Source of the DNA: Alphaproteobacteria bacterium UBA3650
Lineage (GTDB): Bacteria; Pseudomonadota; Alphaproteobacteria; CAAHEQ01; UBA3637
Length of the DNA: 6,757 nucleotides
Assembly: GCA_002373815.1 (NCBI GenBank)
Contig: DFKH01000008.1
Span: 1-6,757 of the forward strand
Reading direction: 5' to 3'
Shown here: one piece after another, positions 1 through 4,679 of the stretch
Layout: the number at the start of each line of letters is the position of its first letter
Numbering within the stretch: position 1 is the first letter of the stretch
The notes under the pieces: model-generated
The model's input: only the letters and a program-made list of their open reading frames with translations
Told to the model about the DNA's origin: nothing
Databases searched by the model: none
Program-made: the position numbers and the translations under genes

Positions 1-1
1 A

Positions 2-676
2 TTTTTACTGATAAAGGTCTCAGGCCTTGAAAAGGAAATGCCCGAGATTTTTGAAAAATTGGGTGGAATACGGCTTTTGCGCCTTTGTCGATCGGCCCAA
101 GAGATGAAAGAGTTGGTAGAGCATATCCAAAAAAACGATTGGTCTTATGTCATGCGGATGTTAAAGACAATGCAGTCTATGCAACAGGATCCCAAATTGG
201 CCGGTAAAGTCAGCCTCAACAAAGCGGCATTTGTTTTGGATAAAGACATCAAAGAGGGAAAAGCTAAAGATTCCCAAAAGAATAATGCCCCCCACTATAA
301 AGATATCTGGCGTCAATATCGGGGTGTGGCCCACCTGATAGAGGCCCTTCAGATTATGAAAATGCAGTATCTGGAATTGACAGGGGATCCTATCCCTTTT
401 GAAGCCTTTTTGGCGTTGGCGCTGGACCACCTGAATTTGGCCGCCTATCAACAAGGGGAAGAATTGAAGAAATTGTACGAAGGGCATACCAAAAAGCCCA
501 TTGTGCCGGCAGATGAATTTTATGCGATAGAAAGACCTAAACTGGCCGAAGATGAGTTAGCCACTGCCTTGGTGAAAGAATGTCTTTTAAGCGATCCGTC
601 ACTTAGTAAGAAAATCAGTAAATACCGCGCTCCTGTCTTTGACTATGGGAACTTCGACATTCCGAGTGATAATTAA
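2..676 (+). CDS. Unrecognised protein, probably 5'-truncated by the window edge
   Basis: I do not recognise this protein and assign no function. The frame is open from base 2 to the TAA at 674-676. The first ATG is at 38 and would give 212 residues, but the nearest purine-rich motif (AAGGA) ends only one base before it, too close for a normal ribosome binding site, so the real start probably lies off the left edge. No in-frame ATG, GTG or TTG occurs before 38. The product looks soluble and mostly helical, with no signal peptide, membrane segment or metal-binding cluster. Notable stretches, numbered from the ATG, are a charged, Lys-rich part around residues 70-85, an aromatic segment HYKDIWRQYRGVAHLIEAL near 86-104, and a Pro/Tyr-containing C-terminus. 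GC is moderate (28 of 60 bases at 361-420), well above the neighbouring OLD gene, to which it is convergent. It is therefore not an operon partner of that gene. Confidence 0.75.
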   Translation, partial: FLLIKVSGLEKEMPEIFEKLGGIRLLRLCRSAQEMKELVEHIQKNDWSYVMRMLKTMQSMQQDPKLAGKVSLNKAAFVLDKDIKEGKAKDSQKNNAPHYKDIWRQYRGVAHLIEALQIMKMQYLELTGDPIPFEAFLALALDHLNLAAYQQGEELKKLYEGHTKKPIVPADEFYAIERPKLAEDELATALVKECLLSDPSLSKKISKYRAPVFDYGNFDIPSDN

Positions 677-713
677 AACCTATTTTTTAACAATTATCTA
701 GGTTAGATTTTTT
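677..713 (+). terminator. Weak hairpin plus T-run between convergent genes
   Basis: AACCTA (677-682) pairs perfectly with TAGGTT (699-704), and a run of six T (708-713) follows three bases later. The loop is long (16 nt) and the stem short and AT-rich, so this is a weak candidate terminator for the plus-strand gene ending at 676. It overlaps the last codons of the convergent OLD gene. On the opposite strand the same stem is followed by only four T. Confidence 0.35.
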
Positions 714-2363
714 GATAAAATCTATAAGTTCTGTTACCTTCTTTTTTAAATCTAACTGTTGGGTTAAAGCCTCTAAAGTATAATACTCTTTTTTTGTTAT
801 ATCTGAGGCAAATTTGACCTTATCAAATGTAACGGAAGAATTCATTTTTTTGTATACTTCAGCAAATGAGTCAAACTTTCCCAGATTTATTTCCTTATCA
901 AAGTAGGATTTTAATACTGCATTAGGTAAATAATTTTCTATTTCTCGTCCATCCGTAATCCAATAATTTTTTCTTAATTCACTACGAATACGCCGTACCC
1001 GATCTTTGAGATGACTTAGCCTCGCTTGTTTATCGCTATCCATAACAATATATGAATTTTTGTTCACTCTTAATAAATTGATAAATTCATCTTTATCAGT
1101 GGCACTATAATGAGCTAACAAAGCTCCTCCATAGAATAAAAACTGATAATGCAACCCCTCTTCCAGTCTCATATCACTGTTAAATAGTTCTATCCATTTT
1201 TTTAGATAAATTCTATCGGAAGGACCCTCAACCCATATTACGCAATTAGACTGCAGTAAATCACTAGCCTTTACCCCTAAATCATCAAGTAATGTTCTCT
1301 TGTCATCATCAGTACTTACTGTTTCCATGGTAGAAGAATGTCCATCATTACAGACACGAACAATCTGAGCAGATGAATCTTTATCAAATAAATCTATAGC
1401 AACATTAGAATGTGTCGTTAAAAATACATAATCATCGGGTCTATCTTTGATATAAGTCTTGATATGAGACAATAATTTTCTTTCTAAGTTCGGATGCATA
1501 TTATTTTCCAATTCTTCAAAAGCAAAAATAAAATGCTTTTCTTTTTGGAAATGAGGGACAATGTATAGCAGAGTTAACGTTGCAATGATTGTTTTCAAGC
1601 CACTACCACAATCAGATAACTTAATCCCTCCCTTGCTTTTTTCTTCCAGGTAAATCTCGTGTAGGTTATTAGCGGAAATTTTTGTGTATATTCTCTCAAA
1701 TTTTATTTCTGGAGATACAATATCGTTAATTTTTGCTAAAAAATCTTTTTCAATAAAATCTTGCCAACCATCTTTATCTCCACTTTCGTCATTTAACATT
1801 CTCGCAACTAGTGATGTTATGCCTGTCGCATTTCCTTGAATGAGAGAGTCTTTAATATCTATTCCATAAGAAATCATCTCTTGCCCAATATCTCTTTCTG
1901 ATTGTAAATGTAGGAAAATATACTTTTGTAAATATTTTTTATCTATTTTTTCTTGAAGGCGTTTTATTATTTCATTTTTAGGTAATGCAAAATTATTGAT
2001 ATCTATATCCAAAACTGTTCTTGTATCACCAATTTGTTGAAGTAAGATTTGTTTATTTTGCAAGTATATGCCAACATCGGCCCAATCATTTCCTCTACAA
2101 GATATACCAGACCACATAGAACGCGCATTTTCTGCAAATGCTTTTCGTAATTCATCAATAGACAATTGATGCTGAAACAGGGCCTGAAAAGGGATGCCTT
2201 GTCCGTCATTTTTAATAATCAATGCCAATGCTTCTAAAAACTTTGATTTACCACTATTATTTTTACCAATAATAACATTGATTGGCTTTATCTGATCGAA
2301 TCCTTGAAAATCCTTATCATTTGTAAAACATTTATATTCTTTAATTTTAATAGACGTATACAT
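687..2363 (-). CDS. OLD-family ATP-dependent endonuclease (AAA ATPase + TOPRIM)
   Basis: A 558-residue protein with an N-terminal ABC/SMC-like ATPase and a C-terminal TOPRIM nuclease domain, the architecture of the OLD (overcoming lysogenization defect) family. Visible motifs: Walker A GKNNSGKS at 33-40; signature-like LSDCGSGLK at 249-257; Walker B FEELE at 282-286 followed by HP at 290-291; H-loop TTHSN with His318. TOPRIM motifs follow: VEGPSD at 378-383 (Glu379, Asp383), MDSD at 441-444 (Asp442, Asp444), and GREIENYL at 472-479. Family knowledge: OLD proteins are ATP-regulated DNA nucleases, often acting in phage defence. Length is near that of GajA, but no UvrD-like helicase (Gabija) or reverse transcriptase (retron) is adjacent, so it fits a stand-alone class 1 OLD. 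The ATG at 2363 has AAAGGAA seven bases upstream. The gene is clearly AT-rich (18, 16 and 10 G+C per 60 bases in lines 721, 1501 and 1921), suggesting acquisition. Family call is strong; the defence role is inferred. Confidence 0.92.
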   Translation of the reverse strand: MYTSIKIKEYKCFTNDKDFQGFDQIKPINVIIGKNNSGKSKFLEALALIIKNDGQGIPFQALFQHQLSIDELRKAFAENARSMWSGISCRGNDWADVGIYLQNKQILLQQIGDTRTVLDIDINNFALPKNEIIKRLQEKIDKKYLQKYIFLHLQSERDIGQEMISYGIDIKDSLIQGNATGITSLVARMLNDESGDKDGWQDFIEKDFLAKINDIVSPEIKFERIYTKISANNLHEIYLEEKSKGGIKLSDCGSGLKTIIATLTLLYIVPHFQKEKHFIFAFEELENNMHPNLERKLLSHIKTYIKDRPDDYVFLTTHSNVAIDLFDKDSSAQIVRVCNDGHSSTMETVSTDDDKRTLLDDLGVKASDLLQSNCVIWVEGPSDRIYLKKWIELFNSDMRLEEGLHYQFLFYGGALLAHYSATDKDEFINLLRVNKNSYIVMDSDKQARLSHLKDRVRRIRSELRKNYWITDGREIENYLPNAVLKSYFDKEINLGKFDSFAEVYKKMNSSVTFDKVKFASDITKKEYYTLEALTQQLDLKKKVTELIDFIKKSNLDNC

Positions 2364-2370
2364 TACTAAA

Positions 2371-2377
2371 TTCCTTT
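2371..2377 (-). promoter_or_regulatory. Ribosome binding site of the OLD gene
   Basis: AAAGGAA on the minus strand, seven bases before the ATG at 2363-2361. It supports this start codon over later ones. Confidence 0.7.
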
Positions 2378-2383
2378 AACTAT

Positions 2384-2412
2384 ATTCTACATAAAATATT
2401 ACTTAATTTCAA
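2384..2412 (-). promoter_or_regulatory. Sigma-70-type promoter of the OLD gene
   Basis: On the minus strand, TTGAAA (2412-2407), a 17-bp spacer and TAGAAT (2389-2384). Each box differs from consensus at one position. The expected start of transcription is near 2377, which would leave a leader of only about 14 bases with the ribosome binding site at its very 5' end. The gene therefore looks independently transcribed rather than part of an operon. Confidence 0.6.
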
Positions 2413-2478
2413 CGTTTTTTAACTGTCCTATTCTCAATTCTAAATTAAAATTGCCTAGCGGATAAAGATACGAAACGG

Positions 2479-2504
2479 AAAAGGCGCAAAGTTATGCCTT
2501 TTTT
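2479..2504 (+). terminator. Plus-strand terminator-like hairpin with no obvious gene
   Basis: AAAAGGC (2479-2485) pairs with GCCTTTT (2496-2502) across a 10-nt loop and runs into six T (2499-2504). This is the form of a rho-independent terminator on the plus strand, yet no plus-strand gene precedes it here. On the minus strand the same stem ends in only four T, so it could weakly back up tRNA-Ala termination. Confidence 0.5.
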
Positions 2505-2678
2505 ATGGATTACCTAGCAAAGACAAGTTTGGGTTGGTTCATCTGCTCAAATAGCACTTTTGCTTTCTTTCTCAAAAAAATGCGGATGAATTGTGGTAAA
2601 TGGGCATTTTCAAATAAACGTTCCAATTCATCACAAGAGCCTTTATAACGGGCTTATCATCGCCTCATTTCAGGCACG

Positions 2679-2699
2679 AAAAAAAACCGCTTCAAACGG
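2679..2699 (-). terminator. Probable terminator of tRNA-Ala
   Basis: Reading the minus strand about 14 bases past the tRNA 3' end, CCGTT-TGA-AGCGG (2699-2687, five pairs including one G-U) is followed by eight T (2686-2679). The stem is short but the T-run is strong. Confidence 0.55.
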
Positions 2700-2713
2700 G
2701 CTGAATCTTAAAT

Positions 2714-2789
2714 TGGTGGAGGTAAGGAGGGTCGAACTCCTGACCTTTGCAATGCCATTGCAACGCTCTACCAACTGAGCTATACCCCC
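2714..2789 (-). tRNA. tRNA-Ala (anticodon GGC), CCA encoded
   Basis: Reading the minus strand from 2789, a full 76-nt cloverleaf folds. The acceptor stem GGGGGTA pairs with TACCTCC, with one G-U pair. The D-stem is GCTC/GAGC. The anticodon stem TTGCA/TGCAA holds the loop ATGGCAT, giving anticodon GGC (reads GCC and GCU, alanine). The variable loop is AGGTC, and the T-arm AGGAG-TTCGACC-CTCCT carries the usual TTCGA. The 3' end is A-CCA, encoded in the DNA. It has its own promoter (2813-2840) and probable terminator (2679-2699), downstream of rpsI. Its 5' end would be cut by RNase P, whose RNA is encoded about 1.4 kb away. The 3' end faces the OLD gene. Confidence 0.97.
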
Positions 2790-2812
2790 ACAAAGGTCAT
2801 TTAATGAATCCT

Positions 2813-2840
2813 ATTATACACATTTTAAAACAAAATGCAA
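2813..2840 (-). promoter_or_regulatory. Promoter of tRNA-Ala
   Basis: On the minus strand, TTGCAT (2840-2835), a 16-bp spacer and a perfect TATAAT (2818-2813). Expected start is near 2806, about 17 bases before the mature tRNA 5' end. It lies just beyond the rpsI terminator, so the tRNA is probably a separate transcription unit. Confidence 0.7.
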
Positions 2841-2860
2841 GTGTTTTTTTAATAAGGAAT

Positions 2861-2891
2861 AAAAAAAGAGTCGCCAGAAAAGACGACTCTT
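2861..2891 (-). terminator. Rho-independent terminator of rplM-rpsI
   Basis: On the minus strand, AAGAGTCG (2891-2884) pairs perfectly with CGACTCTT (2873-2866) across a 10-nt loop, and seven T (2867-2861) run through the end of the stem and past it. It sits 23 bases after the rpsI stop codon and is the clearest terminator in the window. Confidence 0.88.
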
Positions 2892-2914
2892 GAAACCCGA
2901 AAGTTTTGTTGTGC

Positions 2915-3577
2915 TTACCGTTTCGAGAATTGGAAACGTTTGCGTGCTTTGGACAAACCTGGTTTCTTACGTTCGACAACGCGGCTATCACGTGTCAAGA
3001 AGCCAGCCTTTTTCAAAGCTGTATGCAAATCTGGTTCAAACAAATCTAATGCACGGCTGATGCCATGACGCAAAGCGTATGCTTGACCGGACAAGCCACC
3101 ACCAACAGCGGTGCATACCACATCATATTGACCTTCACGAGCTGTGACAACAAATGGTTGATTGATAATCATTTGCAACACAGGGCGTGGAAAATAATCT
3201 TTTAAATCACGATCATTGATAGTGATTTTGCCTTTGCCGAGTTTTAAATAAACACGTGCAATGGCATCTTTTTTCTTACCAACAGCTTGGCTGCGGCCAA
3301 ATTTATCTTTCTTTGGTTGACGTGGTTCGGCTGGTTTTGCTTCAGCTTTCACTTCGCTTCTTGTTTCTTCTGTTTTTGGAGCTTCAGCTTCTTTGACCAC
3401 ATCTTTTAATTCGTCTAAAGACTTTTTGGCTGTTTTGGAAACTTTCTTTTCCACCACTGTTTTAACAGCCGCTTTTGTTTCTTTAGCTGCTGCTTTTTTG
3501 ACAGGAGCTTTCTTGGCGGTTTTCTTTTCTTCCGCTTTAGGAGCCTTTTCGGCTGTTTCTTTCTTCTTAGCGACCAT
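2915..3577 (-). CDS. rpsI: 30S ribosomal protein S9 with long Lys/Ala-rich N-terminal extension
   Basis: S9 of the small ribosomal subunit; in the family its C-terminal tail reaches the P-site tRNA. The product has 220 residues against roughly 130 for a standard S9. The S9 core occupies about residues 93-220: FGRSQAVGKKKDAIARVYL at 93-111, the glycine-rich GGGLSGQAYALRHGISRAL, and the basic C-terminus ending FQFSKR. Residues 1-92 form an extra, low-complexity segment of Lys, Ala, Glu and Pro resembling histone H1 tails, with AKKAPVKKAAAK at 21-32. The ATG at 3577 overlaps the rplM stop by one base (TAATG), and AGAGGTGA lies about four bases upstream inside the last rplM codons, so translation is probably coupled. 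The extension belongs to the same open frame: no ATG and ribosome binding site pair is seen at the core boundary. Confidence 0.97.
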   Translation of the reverse strand: MVAKKKETAEKAPKAEEKKTAKKAPVKKAAAKETKAAVKTVVEKKVSKTAKKSLDELKDVVKEAEAPKTEETRSEVKAEAKPAEPRQPKKDKFGRSQAVGKKKDAIARVYLKLGKGKITINDRDLKDYFPRPVLQMIINQPFVVTAREGQYDVVCTAVGGGLSGQAYALRHGISRALDLFEPDLHTALKKAGFLTRDSRVVERKKPGLSKARKRFQFSKR

Positions 3578-4047
3578 TATTCACCTCTCTTATTTTTTGG
3601 ATTTTTACCGGCAATATCCAACACGATTGGCTGTTGCGCCGCATGTGGATGTTCGGATCCAGCAAAAACATGCAATTTTTTCATTTGTTTGGCACCCAAA
3701 GAATTGCGTGAAATCATGGTTTTCACCGCTTGAATTAAAACGCGTTCTGGATGTTTGTTCAATTGTTCAGGTAATGTAACAGTTTTCAAACCGCTGATAT
3801 ACCCTGTATGGTGATAGTATTCTTTTTGAGCCATTTTGCGTCCTGTGACGGCAATCTTTTCGGCGTTAATCACGACAACATGGTCACCGCAATCTTGGTT
3901 GGGGCTGTAGCAAGCTTTGTTTTTACCACGTAAAATGGTGGCAATTTGGCTGGCCAAACGACCCAAAACAACACCGTTAGCGTCAATCAAGTACCACTTG
4001 ATGTCTGCATCAGCTGGCTTCACTGTTTTTGTTGTTTTTGTAATCAT
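3577..4047 (-). CDS. rplM: 50S ribosomal protein L13
   Basis: L13 is an early-assembling protein of the large ribosomal subunit. The product has 156 residues, close to the alphaproteobacterial norm. Recognisable family segments are KWYLIDANGVVLGRLASQIA near the N-terminus, RGKNKACYSP, CGDHVVVINAEKIAVTGRK, EYYHHTGYISGLK, NKHPERVLIQAVKTMI, and HVFAGSEHPHAAQQP. The frame is open up to an ATG at 4185, but I choose 4047: AAGGAA lies eight bases upstream, the consensus promoter sits at 4078-4106, and the longer version would read through that promoter into rnpB control sequence. It is the first gene of the classic rplM-rpsI operon, with a predicted leader of about 24 bases, too short for an elaborate leader structure. 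Confidence 0.97.
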   Translation of the reverse strand: MITKTTKTVKPADADIKWYLIDANGVVLGRLASQIATILRGKNKACYSPNQDCGDHVVVINAEKIAVTGRKMAQKEYYHHTGYISGLKTVTLPEQLNKHPERVLIQAVKTMISRNSLGAKQMKKLHVFAGSEHPHAAQQPIVLDIAGKNPKNKRGE

Positions 4048-4053
4048 TTTTTT

Positions 4054-4059
4054 ATTCCT
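4054..4059 (-). promoter_or_regulatory. Ribosome binding site deciding the rplM start
   Basis: The purine-rich AAAGGAA on the minus strand stands about seven or eight bases before the ATG at 4047-4045. It selects this start over an in-frame ATG 138 bases further upstream. Confidence 0.7.
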
Positions 4060-4077
4060 TTTGTTAAAAACGGTGAC

Positions 4078-4106
4078 ATTATAGCGCAAAAAGTCCCATC
4101 TGTCAA
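4078..4106 (-). promoter_or_regulatory. Perfect-consensus sigma-70 promoter of rplM-rpsI
   Basis: On the minus strand, TTGACA (4106-4101), exactly 17 bp, then TATAAT (4083-4078). All twelve positions match consensus at the optimal spacing. Expected start is near 4071. This should drive very strong constitutive transcription, as suits ribosomal protein genes. Confidence 0.92.
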
Positions 4107-4119
4107 GTACTTTTTTGTG

Positions 4120-4135
4120 TGGTAATATATTACCA
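4120..4135. repeat. Perfect 16-bp palindrome between divergent promoters
   Basis: TGGTAATATATTACCA is its own reverse complement over all 16 bases. It lies 13 bp upstream of the rplM -35 box and 22 bp upstream of the rnpB -35 box. No T-run follows on either strand, so it is not a terminator. Its symmetry and position suggest a binding site for a dimeric regulator, but I cannot name one. Confidence 0.6.
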
Positions 4136-4157
4136 TAAAACAAAATAGCGATGTAAC

Positions 4158-4186
4158 TTGACTTATTTTCGCTTTTGTGATACAAT
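4158..4186 (+). promoter_or_regulatory. Promoter of rnpB
   Basis: TTGACT (4158-4163), a 17-bp spacer and TACAAT (4181-4186). Each box has one mismatch from consensus. Expected start is near 4193, right at the base of helix P1 of RNase P RNA, which supports the call. Confidence 0.85.
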
Positions 4187-4192
4187 ATCCCC

Positions 4193-4564
4193 TGTCAGAT
4201 GGTCAGGCAATCGCTGTGGGGCAACCCATGGAGGAAAGTCCGGGCTTCGTATGAGACACAATACCGGATAACGTCCGGGCGGGGTGACCCGATGGACAGT
4301 GTCGCAGAAAACAAACCGCCCAGTTCGCTGGGTAAGGGTGAAACGGCGAGGTAAGAGCTCACCGCGCAGGCTGAGAGGCCTTGTGGCAGGACAAACCCTA
4401 TTGGAAGCAAGACCAAACAAGACGGCCGATGCTTTTTGCATTGTAAAAGGACAGTCTCAGGTCCGCCGGCGCTAGGTAGGTTGCTTGAGCGTATCAGTAA
4501 TGATATTGCCAGACGAATGATTGCCCTATGACAGAACCCGGCTTACAGGCCATCTGACTTTTTT
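4193..4564 (+). ncRNA. rnpB: RNase P RNA, bacterial type A
   Basis: This is the catalytic RNA of ribonuclease P, which removes 5' leaders from precursor tRNAs together with the RnpA protein. Universal core segments are present: GAGGAAAGTCCGGGCT at 4231-4246 and ACAGAACCCGGCTTA at 4531-4545, which build the P4 pseudoknot. AAGGGTGAAACGGCGAGGTA near 4334-4353 and TAGGTAGGTTGCTTGAGC near 4474-4491 are also typical. The ends pair as helix P1, GTCAGATGG (4194-4202) with CCATCTGAC (4550-4558). The length of about 370 nt is normal for the type A form. The 5' end is set by the promoter at 4158-4186 and the 3' end by the P1 strand and T-run. The exact ends are uncertain by a few bases. Confidence 0.96.
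4550..4564 (+). terminator. T-run ending rnpB
   Basis: The 3' strand of helix P1 (4550-4558) is followed directly by six T (4559-4564). Here P1, or a local hairpin competing with it, would provide the stem. The -35 box of the next gene begins two bases later. Confidence 0.5.
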
Positions 4565-4565
4565 G

Positions 4566-4594
4566 TTGACATCATATATAAATGTATATAGCAT
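4566..4594 (+). promoter_or_regulatory. Candidate promoter of the ABC exporter
   Basis: A perfect TTGACA (4566-4571) directly follows the rnpB T-run. At 17 bp it meets TAGCAT (4589-4594), a four-of-six -10 match, after a TATA-rich spacer. The -10 assignment is uncertain: TATAAG at 4620-4625 is a better hexamer but has no -35 at proper distance. A small hairpin, GCATA-CTCC-TATGC (4591-4604), overlaps the -10 and could be an operator or the leader's first stem. Confidence 0.45.
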
Positions 4595-4668
4595 ACTCCT
4601 ATGCGGTGTTGAGTGATTTTATAAGAAACACGACCTGTTGTCTATGAATGATGAGGTGAGTAAAGCAC

Positions 4669-4674
4669 AAGGAG
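4669..4674 (+). promoter_or_regulatory. Ribosome binding site deciding the ABC exporter start
   Basis: AAGGAG stands five bases before the ATG at 4680. In-frame TTG (4638) and ATG (4644) starts upstream have no such site, so 4680 is preferred. Confidence 0.85.
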
Positions 4675-4679
4675 ATTAC

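Larger units (their letters stand above)
2413..2713. other. Intergenic region without a supported gene
   Basis: About 300 bases between the OLD promoter and the 3' end of tRNA-Ala. I find no credible coding region: short open frames here lack ribosome binding sites or run into the tRNA. It contains a plus-strand terminator-like hairpin (2479-2504), a near-identical 10-bp direct repeat on either side of it (2450-2459 and 2509-2518), a 9-bp inverted repeat (2585-2593 and 2624-2632), and the tRNA-Ala terminator (2679-2699). Confidence 0.6.

Noticed and set aside
161..487. A 108-codon minus-strand frame opposite the left-edge gene
   Set aside because: It is antisense to a longer frame with better composition and has no start signal.
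687..2363. Complete Gabija or OLD-type retron system
   Set aside because: No helicase gene like gajB, no reverse transcriptase and no msr-msd-like RNA is visible on either side; the neighbours are an unrelated convergent gene and a tRNA.
2413..2713. CRISPR array or insertion sequence remnant in the gap
   Set aside because: No regularly spaced repeats, terminal inverted repeats with target duplication, or transposase fragments are present; only isolated short repeats.
2593..2778. A 61-codon plus-strand frame starting at GTG
   Set aside because: It runs antisense through most of tRNA-Ala and has no ribosome binding site.
2797..2991. A 64-codon minus-strand frame across the rpsI end, terminator and tRNA-Ala promoter
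   Set aside because: It overlaps the S9 C-terminus out of frame and crosses a strong terminator and a promoter.
3393..3779. A 128-codon plus-strand frame opposite rpsI and rplM
   Set aside because: Its hydrophobic-looking product is the antisense image of the Lys/Ala-rich S9 extension; there is no ribosome binding site.
4048..4185. An N-terminal extension of L13 by 46 residues, from an ATG at 4185
   Set aside because: It would be read through the perfect promoter at 4078-4106 and the palindrome, lacks a ribosome binding site, and is not seen in the L13 family. The start at 4047 has AAGGAA at proper distance.
4163..4475. Open frames on both strands across 4163-4475
   Set aside because: They lie within RNase P RNA, whose structure and conserved core explain the sequence. 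None has a ribosome binding site or a family-like product.
4638..4679. Upstream starts (TTG at 4638, ATG at 4644) for the ABC exporter
   Set aside because: Neither has a ribosome binding site, while ATG 4680 has AAGGAG five bases before it.
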